Source: Nevskia sp.
Lineage (GTDB): Bacteria > Pseudomonadota > Gammaproteobacteria > Nevskiales > Nevskiaceae
DNA: 29,374 nucleotides
Assembly (NCBI GenBank): GCA_023229645.1
Contig: JALNYU010000032.1
Coordinates: forward strand, 1-29,374
Direction: 5' to 3'
Made by a program: the position numbers and the translations under genes. Below are positions 1-9,421 of this stretch, one piece after another (positions within the stretch are counted from its first letter, which is position 1; each line of letters opens with the position of its first letter). The notes beneath the pieces were generated by a model, which did not search any database, had not been told where the DNA came from, and saw only the letters and a program-made list of their open reading frames with translations.

Positions 1-126
1 AAAGATTTGGATAAAAAGCTCATGCGCTATATCCGGCAATACAACAAAAACGCCAAACCACTAAAGTGGAAGTACTCCAATCCGCACCATAGAATCAGGT
101 GCTATTCTTCTGGTTCGGCGGACTAG
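1..126 (+). pseudogene. IS630-family transposase, C-terminal fragment (contig edge)
   Basis: Reading frame 1 is open from the first base to a TAG at 124-126 and gives a typical IS630 transposase tail (KKLMRYIRQYNK, then KPLKWKYSNP). The DDE core must lie outside the window. The element seems to end at base 123, because 124-125 is a TA, the usual IS630 target, followed by unrelated coding sequence. The same fragment lies in inverse orientation at the other end of the window. This is a different IS630 member from the one at 23160-24236. Confidence 0.8.
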
Positions 127-127
127 C
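1..127. repeat. Terminal inverted repeat, 127 bp, left copy
   Basis: Bases 1-127 are the exact reverse complement of 29248-29374, and identity stops at base 128. The repeat covers only the transposase tail, the IS end, the TA target and two chance bases. The length fits a 127-mer overlap left by a de Bruijn assembler at a repeated IS better than a biological repeat. Confidence 0.9.
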
Positions 128-329
128 CGATGAACGCAGCATAGCTAGAAAGATTGAATCTGAATCGCCTCAGCGCCATCGCATAGACGGTGCGCTAGAT
201 TGGAAAAACGGTGATATTTCGTCTTTTATCTACGCGGGTCTAGTGCATTTTTCGAACCGACCAGAGTCTCGGCCCTTGTCTTGGCAAGATATCGCTGAGT
301 TTCTTTACATGGGCAAGGTCTATGAATAG
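124..329 (+). pseudogene. Unrecognised gene, 5' part removed by IS630
   Basis: The frame directly after the IS630 end is open to a TAG at 327-329. It encodes about 67 residues that look like real protein (DGALDWKNGDISSF, then LSWQDIAEFLYMGKVYE). I do not recognise the family. The only ATG in this frame lies inside the IS (base 99), so the native start was lost when the IS inserted at the TA at 124-125. It could be the C-terminal end of a larger gene. It is also possible that the frame is open by chance, although its composition is protein-like. Confidence 0.35.
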
Positions 330-614
330 CGCACATCTATCCAGGCATTTAACCCGACTAGATAAGTCCTATAGTTTTGCGAGCACGCCGGCCAGCTGCT
401 GAGGCGCGTTGCAGATACCCCAACCAGGATTAGGCGCACTTGTCTCTGCAGCAACGACTAAAAGCCGCAGCTGCATAATTGGTGCCGTCACACGACGCGC
501 CCGAACCGACTATATGTTTTTAGAAGTAGTCCCAAATTAAATTTCGGATCGACCGGGTGCCTTTGCGACGCTCCGTCTTAATCAAACCTTCCGGCATTTC
601 CGCGCAACGCAAGC
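330..614. other. Gene-free stretch
   Basis: About 285 bases with a lower GC content than the rest of the window. I see no convincing gene, repeat or RNA. A 35-codon minus-strand reading frame (start 476, stop near 367) exists but has no clear ribosome site and no recognisable product. No clear terminator follows the lipoprotein gene that ends at 615. Confidence 0.4.
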
Positions 615-1007
615 TTATTGGCGATAGCGAATTGCGGTGGCGGTGACGTGATAAATCCGCGTTTCTATCGACTGCGACGAAATTTCCCTAAATTCGATGA
701 TCGCATCGGCGCCGGATAGTCGGGCTTGCCGCTTTAGCTCCGGCAGCGCGTCTTCTAATGCTGAACGGACAAAAAACGTCTTCTCTAAATGCACATCAAG
801 ACGCGCGATACGGTCGAATTCACGCGGCGGAACCCCTTCAAAAAAAATGTCGACATTATGTGTTTCCGATTGCGCTGGATAGGCATTTCCGAGCGGCACA
901 TGACGCCCTTGGCTCGTCGCGCATGATGCAAGCAGCGTTAGTGCCACAATCAATCCAAGCCGCAACGCCAACAATCTATTGGGCTTCATTTTCTTGAAGG
1001 GGTCCAT
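615..1007 (-). CDS. Small lipoprotein, function unknown
   Basis: A 130-aa protein with a type II signal peptide: Lys and Arg near the start, a hydrophobic stretch, then the lipobox LASC at about residues 27-30. This predicts a lipid-anchored envelope protein. The mature part is a small mixed domain with a segment (LSGADAIIEF) of the kind seen in small lipoproteins that sort heavy-metal-binding-like or YbjQ-like folds, but I do not assign a family. The start at 1007 is the first ATG. A second ATG at 989 (MKPNRLLALRL) gives a more typical signal peptide and may be the real start. The upstream lipoprotein gene ends 7 bases before, so both are probably co-transcribed. Confidence 0.7.
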   Translation of the reverse strand: MDPFKKMKPNRLLALRLGLIVALTLLASCATSQGRHVPLGNAYPAQSETHNVDIFFEGVPPREFDRIARLDVHLEKTFFVRSALEDALPELKRQARLSGADAIIEFREISSQSIETRIYHVTATAIRYRQ

Positions 1008-1013
1008 TAGCAA

Positions 1014-1412
1014 CTACTGTCCGAGTGACTTTTTAATCTCGGCCAATACATCTGCATTCCAGTTTCGCTGCCCAACAATACCGACTAACGATTTAGCAGT
1101 ATCAATTTTTACTTCCGTAACGTCTGGATTTTTTGCCGCGAGCCATACGCCAACTGTTTCGCCGCCGGACCCAACAGCAAGACCCACTTTATGCGGCCGG
1201 AATCCTTCTACATAAGTCGGCTCACTTTTCTTAACATCAAACCCCGTCACAACCAGCGCATCAACTGTCGCCTTTTGCACCTTTGCAATCGGCTGTTCAA
1301 ATACCGTAACAGGCGCGTCCTTCTCCACCTTCGGCGTGGCGGCACAGCCCACGAAAACGACCGAAACCAAGGCGATTAATCCCATTTTTGCCGCAGCCCG
1401 CATTTGCATCAT
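1014..1412 (-). CDS. Small lipoprotein, function unknown
   Basis: A 132-aa protein with a lipoprotein signal (MGLIALVSVVFVGC) and a lipobox Cys at about residue 23. The mature part carries a short repeated beta/alpha pattern (VTVFEQPIAKVQKATVDAL, later VTEVKIDT and a C-terminal helix), typical of small periplasmic domains. I do not recognise the family. The start at 1412 is chosen over the longer frame because AAGGGGG lies about 7 bases before it in mRNA sense, while the extra N-terminal residues are unlike protein. It is the first gene of a two-gene unit with the lipoprotein at 615-1007. A possible -10 box (TACAAT) lies just upstream near 1430, but no good -35 box is visible. Confidence 0.72.
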   Translation of the reverse strand: MMQMRAAAKMGLIALVSVVFVGCAATPKVEKDAPVTVFEQPIAKVQKATVDALVVTGFDVKKSEPTYVEGFRPHKVGLAVGSGGETVGVWLAAKNPDVTEVKIDTAKSLVGIVGQRNWNADVLAEIKKSLGQ

Positions 1413-1690
1413 TGCCCCCTTATTAATTGTATTCCTGCAGACACGCTTTACTGACGTACGATGTAACAAATCGCTTTTATTATTATCACCGCAGCTTGGC
1501 GCTGTCTATCACGCCGTGTCTTTTTTCTCAAAGACCTCGGCAACTTTTTTAACGCTGATTTGGAGTGTGATGTGAGTCTCAAAAGCTCAACTTAAACAAC
1601 GCGCCAATGCTTGTAATTGCCGATCTATTTCTGCTAGGGATTTCTGAAAAATAGAGTCAAAACTGAGAACAACAAGGAAGCTAGGTTGAC

Positions 1691-3382
1691 CTACAAACTC
1701 CGTCGCTCACGCCACCACAAGCCGGCCACGATCAACAGCCAAGCGATAAACAGCGGCGCGCGGGGCAGCGGTAGCGGGCGCGTTGGGCCGTTGTTCGCTC
1801 GTAGTGCGGGGTTTACTTGGGCCTGTGTTGCAGCGTGATCGCGGGCGGCGTGAAGGCCGGGGGCGTCGGTGCTGGCGCGGATGTAGAACGGTAGTGTGTC
1901 GGCACCAGTTTGCAAGTGGTGCCAGCCGCTTTCTGCGGGCCAGTAGGCGGCGCAGCCGGTGCTGGTTCTCGTTAGCGGGATGTCAGTTCCATTCGGCGTG
2001 ACGACGCCAGCGGCATCGCCGAGGCCGCAGAGCACGGTGCGTTCGTCAACCCAGCCGGGAACGGGCAATTGCGGCTGCGGCGCTTGCGGCCGCGACCGAC
2101 TCAGCGCGCTGGCCCACTGCGCGGCGAGCGCGCCGTAACGCGCGCTTTCGCCCGCCAGCGTCAGCCGGTAGCTATCGAGCAAGCGCCAATAGCCGACGCG
2201 CCCAGCCCCCAGCGCCCGCCAAGCTGCGAGCGTGCTGCCGTCGTCGGCTTGTAGCAGCGGCGTGAAGCCAGGGCCGTCGACGGTGGCCGGCGCGGCGGTG
2301 AATTCGGCGCGCTCGTGCAAGCCGGTGCGGCGATCCAGCGCGACAGTTTGTGGCGCATCGAGATTCATCGTATTCAAACCGAACGCCTGCCAATCCGCCG
2401 CGACCTCGGGTGGCACCGGGCCGTTGATTCGCAGTAGTAAGCCAAGCCCGTTTTGCACGGCCGCAGTGAGCGCGGCTTTTTCGGCCGGCGTGAGTACCGC
2501 CCAAGCGCGTTCATCGATAACGACGAAGTCGAGCTGCGTAAGATGCGTGGGGTCGAGCGCGGCATCGCCATCGCGCAGCGCAACGCCTTCACTGATGCCG
2601 GCGAGAAAGCCGAGCGTAACGCCGGCATCCGCCGCCCAGCGGCGCCAGTATTTGAATTCCGGATCCGGCGCGCCGAGCCTAGCGACCGCGCTCAAGCGCT
2701 CACCGGCTTCGATCAGCACCGGCACCGAAGCCGATTCAACGACGCTGCCATCCGCCGCCAGCGCCCGCAGCTCGAAACGCGCCGGCCCGACTGCACGCAG
2801 CGGCGCCGAAAGCTGAAATGCGCCGCTGTTTGTAGCGGCGACGGCATCGACGACAAGACCGGCGGGATCGCGCAATTCGGCCCGCACGGCGGGAGGTGCG
2901 AGCCTTCCGGTGACCGGCCACTGCCCGCCCAGCGTGGCGCGGGCCGGCGCCGCGAGTTCAACCAAACCGCGCTCCGGCGCAGCATCAAAACCCAGTGCCA
3001 GCTTCGGGTTTAGCGCTTGATCGCGCAGCGGCAGACCGCCACCGATGATCTGCAACGCGGTGGTCTCGGGGTAGCGGCGCAGAGCGCTGGCAACATCGGC
3101 AACGCGCTCAACGGTCTGCGGCGCAGCGGCATCCGGTAGCGCAACGATCGGCCGCAGGCCCGACACAGCCTGCAACTGCGCTGGGGTGGCGCCGGGGGTC
3201 AGTACCGTCAGCGTCGCTGCGGGCACCTGCAGGTGCGGTGGGAACAGCAGCGCAAAGAACAGCAGCACCGACAGCAGCTGCAAGAGCGCGACCCACGCGC
3301 CTTCGCCGCGGCGACGCCACAGCGCCCAGGCGGTACTCAGCGTTAATGCCGCAGCAGCGGCGATTGCGATGTTCGTCATCAT
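1691..3382 (-). CDS. Membrane-anchored periplasmic protein of the BatA/MoxR operon
   Basis: A 563-aa protein with two N-terminal membrane segments (about residues 3-20 and 29-47), a long soluble middle rich in beta strands, and one C-terminal membrane segment (LFIAWLLIVAGLWW). The middle has an alpha/beta part (residues about 260-440, VIDERAWAVLTPAEKAALTAAV) resembling the glutamine-amidotransferase-like fold of proteins found next to BatA, but no catalytic Cys triad is evident. It is the last gene of the minus-strand block and starts 14 bases after the DUF4175-type gene. I start at the ATG at 3382 because the longer frame only overlaps the upstream gene. The exact role is unknown; it probably works with the MoxR and DUF58 proteins in the envelope. 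Confidence 0.8.
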   Translation of the reverse strand: MMTNIAIAAAAALTLSTAWALWRRRGEGAWVALLQLLSVLLFFALLFPPHLQVPAATLTVLTPGATPAQLQAVSGLRPIVALPDAAAPQTVERVADVASALRRYPETTALQIIGGGLPLRDQALNPKLALGFDAAPERGLVELAAPARATLGGQWPVTGRLAPPAVRAELRDPAGLVVDAVAATNSGAFQLSAPLRAVGPARFELRALAADGSVVESASVPVLIEAGERLSAVARLGAPDPEFKYWRRWAADAGVTLGFLAGISEGVALRDGDAALDPTHLTQLDFVVIDERAWAVLTPAEKAALTAAVQNGLGLLLRINGPVPPEVAADWQAFGLNTMNLDAPQTVALDRRTGLHERAEFTAAPATVDGPGFTPLLQADDGSTLAAWRALGAGRVGYWRLLDSYRLTLAGESARYGALAAQWASALSRSRPQAPQPQLPVPGWVDERTVLCGLGDAAGVVTPNGTDIPLTRTSTGCAAYWPAESGWHHLQTGADTLPFYIRASTDAPGLHAARDHAATQAQVNPALRANNGPTRPLPLPRAPLFIAWLLIVAGLWWRERRSL

Positions 3383-3396
3383 TGCTGGCGCGAGGG

Positions 3397-5550
3397 TCAC
3401 TGCGGCGGCCTCGTCAGCGCATCGAGCCAGGCCGCACTCGCGGCGTCCGGCACCGGGCGCGCGCGTACCGCCGCCGCAGGCACCGGTAGTAGCGGCCACA
3501 AACGTGCCTGGAGCTCGCTACGACTTGCACACGGCTTGTTCGCCAGCGCGCAATCGGGATCGCGCCGCAGGCGGTCGGCGGCGGCGAGCACCGCAAGTGG
3601 ATCGGCGGTTTCGGGATGCTGACGCAACCAGTCGGCCAGTGCGGCGGTATCCGGCGCGCGGCCGGCCGCCAGCGCATCCCAGATCGCGCCGATTACCGGA
3701 TCGGTCGCGGCCTGCGGCAGCAGCGGGGTGCGGTCGATCAAGCCGGCGCGTTCACCGCTGAGCCGGCGCGACAAATCCACTTGCGGCAGTTCCAAGCCGG
3801 CCCGCGCAAGATAAATACGCTCCGCTTGCTGCACCTGTTTGATGTAGTCGAGCGCTTTGTATTCATAGGGCAGCGCCGCTTCCGGCTGCGCCTGCCGCAG
3901 ATGCAGCTCGGCCTGCCACATCTCGTTCAGCGCCAGCTTGAGAATGCGGCGTGTTTCGGGGTCGAGCAGCGTCGCGGCCTCGGCAATGTCGTGCGCGTGG
4001 CCGAACTCGTGCAGCGTGTCTTGATCCTGACCAAAGCCTTCGCGCGGCGCGGCGGCCGGCGGCGACTCGCCCGGCACTTGCGCCAATGCTGGCGATGCCC
4101 CGGCGGTTGCAGTATCGGCGCCCGGCGCGTGTTCAGCGGTGCTCTCGAAACCTTCGCCGAGGAATTGGCCATAGCGCAGCCGCAGCACTTTTTGATCGAC
4201 GCCGAGTTCGTCCGATTGCTTGGCGAAACGCGCCTCAGCCAACGCCGGCCGCTGCGCCTGCAGCGCTTCGGTATCGATGATGATCTGGCGCTCGCTGCGG
4301 AAATACGCCGGCAAGGTTTTTTGCACCACGCCTTCGAGGCCAACGCTATCGCTGGCACCATCCGGCAACCAGCGCAGGATGAAGCTGGCGCTGTTGGCGA
4401 TGTTCGGCTGCGGCGTGCGGTTGTCGGCCACGGCCAAGCGCACGATTAAGTCATCACCTTTTTCGAAATGGAGTGCTGCAAGGTCCAAGGTTTTACGATA
4501 GGTGCGGGAGCGACCACCGCCCTCGCCGAGCGCAATTTTTTGTTCGGTTACCTTGATCTGCTCGCCGCTGCCCTGGGTCAGGGTTACGCTCAGCTCAGCT
4601 GCGCCGAGACCGTAGTCGTCGCGCGCTTCAAACGCGAAATCCCAGGTTTTTAACGGCGTTTCGACGATGGTCAGCGTCTTCTCCGGCGCGACGGCTTTGA
4701 TCTCCGGCGGCTGATCGGGGATGGCATCGAGCCGGGACAAGCGATCTTGCGTCGGCGCGCCATCGAGTTCGACGCGATACAGGGCCGACGCCGCGAGGTT
4801 GTATTCGCCGCGCCACGTCGCGCCATCACGGGTCAGCGGCACGCGGCTGCCATCGTGAAAAACCAGTGCGGCGCTGGCAACGGCGGCGTCCGGGTGCAAG
4901 GCCCAACGCACGCGGCTGCCGCCGGGTGCCTTGGCGTCGAGCGTGCGCACCGTTTGCTCGGCTAGGCCGGTATACGCGGGCGGCGTGATCATCAGCGTTA
5001 CGGCAATCGCCGCTTGACCGCCGCCAGCTGGCGCGGCGGTGGCTGCTTCGCTAGGCGCATCGACGTGAACCATCCGCGGCCAAAATAGCGCCAGTAGCAG
5101 CAAGACCGACGTGATTGCGGCGCTGATCACGAAACCGCGCCGCGGATAGGCGGGTCGCAAATCCGGTAACTCGGCGCGCGCTGCTGCCGCGGTCAAGCGG
5201 CTGCGAATACGCGCTTGCTGCAACTGCTGCAGGCCGGCAGCTGGCGCTTCAAAGGCCAGCGCCAGCGCGGTGCTGTCTTCAAATGCACTCACGCGCGCGT
5301 CGAGGCGGCGCGCCAACCAGTGTTGATCAAAACGGCGTGCGCTGCGCCAAGCGGCCACCGCCAGCGCAACAAGCGCCACTCCGATGAATATCGCGGCTGT
5401 GGTTTTGCCGCTGACCCGCAGTAGCAGCCAGGCCTCGGCGAGTGCTGGCGCCAATCCCAACGCGAATAAGATCGACGCTTCGCGCCACTGGGCACGGCGG
5501 CGCAACTGCGCGAGCGCGCGAGCGAGATCAGCCGATAACGGCGCGCTCAC
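3397..5550 (-). CDS. DUF4175-type membrane protein
   Basis: A 717-aa protein with two membrane segments near the N-terminus (about residues 25-45 and 50-67) and a third at about 140-160, followed by a periplasmic region with immunoglobulin-like strands (ITPPAYTGL, PDQPPEIKAV, FEARDDYGL). These strand motifs are shared with the DUF4175 family encoded in BatA/MoxR operons. The C-terminal 250 residues are helical and rich in Ala, Leu and Arg. I choose the GTG at 5550: it overlaps the stop of the BatA-type gene in a GTGA and has GGAG about 8 bases upstream. The longer ATG-type frame starts inside the neighbour. Function is not established; co-translation with BatA is likely. Confidence 0.83.
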   Translation of the reverse strand: MSAPLSADLARALAQLRRRAQWREASILFALGLAPALAEAWLLLRVSGKTTAAIFIGVALVALAVAAWRSARRFDQHWLARRLDARVSAFEDSTALALAFEAPAAGLQQLQQARIRSRLTAAAARAELPDLRPAYPRRGFVISAAITSVLLLLALFWPRMVHVDAPSEAATAAPAGGGQAAIAVTLMITPPAYTGLAEQTVRTLDAKAPGGSRVRWALHPDAAVASAALVFHDGSRVPLTRDGATWRGEYNLAASALYRVELDGAPTQDRLSRLDAIPDQPPEIKAVAPEKTLTIVETPLKTWDFAFEARDDYGLGAAELSVTLTQGSGEQIKVTEQKIALGEGGGRSRTYRKTLDLAALHFEKGDDLIVRLAVADNRTPQPNIANSASFILRWLPDGASDSVGLEGVVQKTLPAYFRSERQIIIDTEALQAQRPALAEARFAKQSDELGVDQKVLRLRYGQFLGEGFESTAEHAPGADTATAGASPALAQVPGESPPAAAPREGFGQDQDTLHEFGHAHDIAEAATLLDPETRRILKLALNEMWQAELHLRQAQPEAALPYEYKALDYIKQVQQAERIYLARAGLELPQVDLSRRLSGERAGLIDRTPLLPQAATDPVIGAIWDALAAGRAPDTAALADWLRQHPETADPLAVLAAADRLRRDPDCALANKPCASRSELQARLWPLLPVPAAAVRARPVPDAASAAWLDALTRPPQ

Positions 5551-6710
5551 GCGGTAGCTCCGCTCGGCACTCGGCGCCGACGCACCGCCCAAAGCCGCTC
5601 AGCGGCGAAGAGCAGCGCCGCCAATAGCGCTAGGCCCTGTTCGAGCGGCCGCAGCGGGCCAGGCGACGCGGCATCTTGTTTTTGTGGCGCAACGGCAGCG
5701 GCGGGTGCGCGGTCGGGTTGTGCTTCAGTCTGTAATGCCCGCCACAGCTGCGCCGGAAAATCCGGCGTTAATAACGGCGGCAGTGTTTGCGGCGTCAACG
5801 CCGCAGACACGCTGAATACGCGACCGTGGCCGAGCGGCCGCCGACGCAGCCATATTGCACCGCCGTCATCGACGCGCACCGGCTCGCCGCTGTCCGCCGG
5901 CTGCCGCGTAAGCAGCGCCGTGCCGCCGTCCGCAACCCAGCGTTCGAGTACGTTCGGTAATACCGCGCAGAAGCAAAACACAATGCCAGTTCCGACTGGA
6001 ACCGGGGCTTCGGCTGCCGCGGTGTCGTAGCTCGCGTCCCGCCCCGCCGCCTGCCATGCCTGCGCCAGTGCGGCGGCGACCGCGAATTCGCTGCTGCCGT
6101 CGGCATCGGCACGCGCTTGCACACGCAACGGCGCATGCAATTCGGTTTCAGCGTCGTTGTCGGCAACGCCGGGCAGCACGCGCCAATCAACATTGCGCTG
6201 CAGCCGCAAGCGGCCGCCATCAAGCCCGCTCAGCACCGCCGGCACGATGATCGTCACCGCTGTTGTTGGCGGCAGCTGTTGGTCTAATTCGCGGATCAAG
6301 CTCGCGAACTCCGGCGCGGCCGGCGGCGGCTCAGCGGCTGCGATTAACTGCGGAAAGCCGGGTGCGAGCCAGTGCCATTCAGCGGCCGGAAGATCCACTG
6401 AACGCTGCGCTGTTTCAGCGTCAACACCCGGCGTAACTAAGACCCAAGCCGTGCCCGCCGGGAGCGGCGACGCACGCCAAGCCGGGAGCGCCAGCAGTGC
6501 CGCGAGCACCGCCAGTAATAGCAAACGGAGCAGCAGCAGCAGACGTTCATGCCAGCGCAGCTTTTCTCGCGGCCGGTTGCGCTCGGCGAGCCAGCGTAGC
6601 GCGGCGAAATCACGCAATTGCCGCTGCGGACGGCGGATGAGATGAATCAGCAGCGGCAGACTCAGCGCCGCAAGCGCGAACAGACCGGCAGGTGAGAGGA
6701 ATTCAATCAT
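5547..6710 (-). CDS. BatA-type membrane protein (aerotolerance regulator N-terminal domain)
   Basis: A 387-aa protein that opens with the BatA N-terminal signature (FLSPAGLFALAALSLPLLIH, then RRPQRQLRDFAALRWL), with a second membrane segment at about residues 58-80 and a last one near 357-375. The middle is a soluble, poorly conserved domain. Family knowledge: such proteins sit beside MoxR ATPases and DUF58 proteins and are linked to envelope stress or oxygen tolerance, mostly by gene context. It lies 70 bases after the DUF58 gene and overlaps the next gene by four bases. The start at 6710 agrees with the conserved beginning of the family. Confidence 0.88.
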   Translation of the reverse strand: MIEFLSPAGLFALAALSLPLLIHLIRRPQRQLRDFAALRWLAERNRPREKLRWHERLLLLLRLLLLAVLAALLALPAWRASPLPAGTAWVLVTPGVDAETAQRSVDLPAAEWHWLAPGFPQLIAAAEPPPAAPEFASLIRELDQQLPPTTAVTIIVPAVLSGLDGGRLRLQRNVDWRVLPGVADNDAETELHAPLRVQARADADGSSEFAVAAALAQAWQAAGRDASYDTAAAEAPVPVGTGIVFCFCAVLPNVLERWVADGGTALLTRQPADSGEPVRVDDGGAIWLRRRPLGHGRVFSVSAALTPQTLPPLLTPDFPAQLWRALQTEAQPDRAPAAAVAPQKQDAASPGPLRPLEQGLALLAALLFAAERLWAVRRRRVPSGATA

Positions 6711-6780
6711 GCGCTGCGATCAATCCCGCCGCGTTCGCTGCAGGTCAGCGGCGACAGGGATATCTGAAGCAGCGCAGCCA

Positions 6781-7683
6781 TCACGGCGCCGCTGCTTCAA
6801 GGCCGCGCGCGCCGAACAGGCGTTGCAGCGGGCGGTCGAGCGGCTCATCCAGCATGTATTCGACGTGGCGGATCCCGCAGGCGGCGTAGCGCCGTGCCAG
6901 CGCGGCACGGGCGGCGGCAAAGCGGGCGATGAAATCCGCACGTGCGGCCTCGCCTTCAATGCGCCGCTCCGCGCCGGTTTCAGGATCGCGGAACAAATAG
7001 CCGCCGGTGTACGGGAAATCGCGCTCCTCGGCGCTGATGATCTGGATCGAAATCACCTCTCGCCGCGCCAGCGCCAAGCGCTCGGCGGCGGCGGTGAGCG
7101 CGTCGTCGAAGCCATCGGACAGCACCACCACCAAAGCATCGGGTGGGATGCGCTCCCATAAACCACGAAGCACGGTATCACTCGGCATCGGGCCGGCAGC
7201 ATTTAGCGCCGCAAGCGCAAAGTGCAGACGATCACGATGACGCACGCCGGACGCCACCGGCACGCCGGTTAAGCTGTTGCCTCCAACGCTGACGAAGCCA
7301 AAGCCATCGCCCTGCTGCAATGCCAGCTCGGCGACGCAAGCTGCGAGCGCTTTCGCGGCATCGAGCTTGCGATATTCTGGTCGTGCGGCATCGAATTGCG
7401 TCATCGAGGCGCTGGTGTCGATCAATAGCCAGACTGTCAGCGGGCTATCGCGGGTGGCATCGCGGACGAAGTAGCGATCGGAGCGGGCGTAGAGTTTCCA
7501 ATCGATACGCCGCGGCTCGTCGCCGGGCTCGTAGCCGCGGTATTGGGCGAACTCCAGTCCGGCGCCGCGGTTACGACTGGCGTGCTGGCCCAAGCCCTGC
7601 CCGGCCGGCACCGCGCGCACGCGCAGACGCAGCGCCTTCAGCCGGGCACGAACTTCAGGCGGAATCAACGCCGCAGTGCTCAT
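6781..7683 (-). CDS. DUF58 domain protein (VWA-like fold)
   Basis: A 300-aa soluble protein with the DUF58 hallmarks: YEPGDEPRRIDWKLYARSD at about residues 51-69, then LLIDTSASM at about 86-94. The latter resembles the metal-site (MIDAS) DxSxS motif of von Willebrand A domains. DUF58 proteins are partners of MoxR ATPases in gene context. The gene starts 15 bases after the MoxR stop, so both are co-transcribed. The length is usual for the family. The molecular role in this organism is unproven. Confidence 0.92.
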   Translation of the reverse strand: MSTAALIPPEVRARLKALRLRVRAVPAGQGLGQHASRNRGAGLEFAQYRGYEPGDEPRRIDWKLYARSDRYFVRDATRDSPLTVWLLIDTSASMTQFDAARPEYRKLDAAKALAACVAELALQQGDGFGFVSVGGNSLTGVPVASGVRHRDRLHFALAALNAAGPMPSDTVLRGLWERIPPDALVVVLSDGFDDALTAAAERLALARREVISIQIISAEERDFPYTGGYLFRDPETGAERRIEGEAARADFIARFAAARAALARRYAACGIRHVEYMLDEPLDRPLQRLFGARGLEAAAP

Positions 7684-7698
7684 CGCCAGAACGCGGCT

Positions 7699-8706
7699 TC
7701 AGCTAGGAAATGGAATCGCACGCAACAACGCGGCAATGACGTCGTCCGGCGCGCGCCGCTCAGCCTCAGCGGCAAACGACAACAGCAGGCGATGGCGCAA
7801 CACTGGTGCGGCAAGCGCAACGACATCATCCCGCGTCGCAGCGAACCGGCCGTGCAACAGCGCCCGCGCTTTCGAGGCCAACACCAGCGCCTGGCCCGCG
7901 CGCGGGCCTGCGCCCCAGCGCAACCAATCGCGTACTTCGGGGATGCTGTCGTCCTGCGGCCGCGTGGCCCGGATCAAGCGTGTGATCCAGGTCAGCAGGT
8001 CGTCGCTCAGCGGCACTTCGCGCGTCAGTTTTTGCAACGCGATGACGGCTTCACCGCCAATCACTGCGGTAATCGGCGCGCTACTGCCCCCGGTGGTCTG
8101 CGCGAGTATCGCGCGCTCTTCGGCTTCCGTTGGATAATCAACGCGAATATGCAGCAGGAAGCGATCTAACTGCGCTTCTGGCAGCGGATAAGTGCCCGCC
8201 TGTTCTAGCGGATTTTGCGTCGCCAGCACAAAAAACGGCTCCGGCAATGGATAGGTCGTGCCGCCATAAGAAACCGTATGCTCTTGCATCGCTTCCAACA
8301 ACGCTGCCTGGGTCTTCGGCGGCGTGCGGTTGAGCTCATCGGCGAGCAGCAAATTAGTAAACACCGGGCCTTTTTGGAATTTGAAATAGCGCTTGCCGGT
8401 GCCATGATCCTCTTCCAGAATTTCGGTGCCGAGAATATCGCTGGGCATCAAATCCGGCGTGAATTGAATGCGTCGGAAATCAAGCGCCAACGCTTGGCTC
8501 AACGAGCGCACCAGCAACGTCTTCCCGAGCCCTGGTACGCCTTCCAATAGACAATGGCCGCCGGCCAGCAAGCTGATCAGCAGTTGCTCGACGACGTTCT
8601 CCTGGCCGACGATCGCTTGCGCAATCGCCCGCCGGACTTCGCCAAGTTTCGCCAGTTGTTGTTCGACTAAGCGTTCGTCAATAGCAGCATTTGCAGCGTG
8701 ATCCAT
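7699..8706 (-). CDS. MoxR-family AAA+ ATPase
   Basis: A 335-aa AAA+ ATPase with Walker A GVPGLGKT, Walker B LLLADELNR, sensor motif ATQNP and the MoxR stretch EAQLDRFLLHI. MoxR ATPases act as chaperones that mature or activate partner proteins, usually VWA or DUF58 proteins encoded next door, as here. I start at the ATG at 8706; the longer frame runs into the DUF4159 gene in another frame. The gap from that gene is 22 bases and the gap to DUF58 is 15, which supports one transcript. Confidence 0.95.
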   Translation of the reverse strand: MDHAANAAIDERLVEQQLAKLGEVRRAIAQAIVGQENVVEQLLISLLAGGHCLLEGVPGLGKTLLVRSLSQALALDFRRIQFTPDLMPSDILGTEILEEDHGTGKRYFKFQKGPVFTNLLLADELNRTPPKTQAALLEAMQEHTVSYGGTTYPLPEPFFVLATQNPLEQAGTYPLPEAQLDRFLLHIRVDYPTEAEERAILAQTTGGSSAPITAVIGGEAVIALQKLTREVPLSDDLLTWITRLIRATRPQDDSIPEVRDWLRWGAGPRAGQALVLASKARALLHGRFAATRDDVVALAAPVLRHRLLLSFAAEAERRAPDDVIAALLRAIPFPS

Positions 8707-8728
8707 CGTGCGTATCCCAGGCTGACGA

Positions 8729-9373
8729 CTACGCGCTAAGCGCGTAGGTGATGATGTTGACGGCGAATTTCGTGATGTCTTCAGCGTTGTAGCGCTTATT
8801 GCGCCAGTCGAAATCCCATTCGCAGCCGTAATCCTTATTGCTGTATAGCAAACCCAGCCGGCCGTTGACGGTGATGCCTTGCAAGTAATCGTGGACGAGG
8901 TCATCGCCCCAGCCATTGAGTTCGATGCCGGTTGCCGGCGGGCCATCGAACGCAAAGAAACTAGAATAAATCGGGTGTTCTTTCGGCAATTTCTTTAGCG
9001 CGTCTTTACCGAAAATAGACACAATTTCGCGCTCAAAACTTTTTGAAAACAAACCATCGATGTCGTGATTGCAGTCATCGACAAAAACGAAGCCGCCGTT
9101 CTTAACGTAATGCTCAAAATTGCGCCGCTCGTCTGGATTAAATTCAACCAGCTTGTGCCCAGATAGATAACAGAACGGCGCTGTTAACATTCTGGAATCT
9201 GATAATGGAATAATCTTTTCTTCCGGATCAACTCGCAGCGTCGTATATTGCAACAGCGTATCGATGATGTTCGACGGCATGCGTTGATCAACATCCCAAT
9301 CGCCGGATTCGTACATCAAGCGCGTAAACCAGAAGTCGTAAACGCCATGCGAGTCCGCGTTACCGGGCTTCAT
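8729..9373 (-). CDS. DUF4159 domain protein
   Basis: A 214-aa protein that matches the DUF4159 pattern as I know it: FTRLMYESGDWDVDQRMPSN near the N-terminus, a segment FVFVDDCNH at about 105-113, and GWGDDLVHDYLQGI and LLYSNKDYGCEWDFDW in the C-terminal half. Family members are common at one end of BatA/MoxR/DUF58 operons. No signal peptide is seen, so it may be cytoplasmic in this form. It is the first gene after the hairpin at 9422-9452 and leads the MoxR block. The function is unknown. Confidence 0.88.
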   Translation of the reverse strand: MKPGNADSHGVYDFWFTRLMYESGDWDVDQRMPSNIIDTLLQYTTLRVDPEEKIIPLSDSRMLTAPFCYLSGHKLVEFNPDERRNFEHYVKNGGFVFVDDCNHDIDGLFSKSFEREIVSIFGKDALKKLPKEHPIYSSFFAFDGPPATGIELNGWGDDLVHDYLQGITVNGRLGLLYSNKDYGCEWDFDWRNKRYNAEDITKFAVNIITYALSA

Positions 9374-9421
9374 TGATCGATTCCAGAAATAAAATAACTA
9401 TTCTCCGTATCACAACCACGA

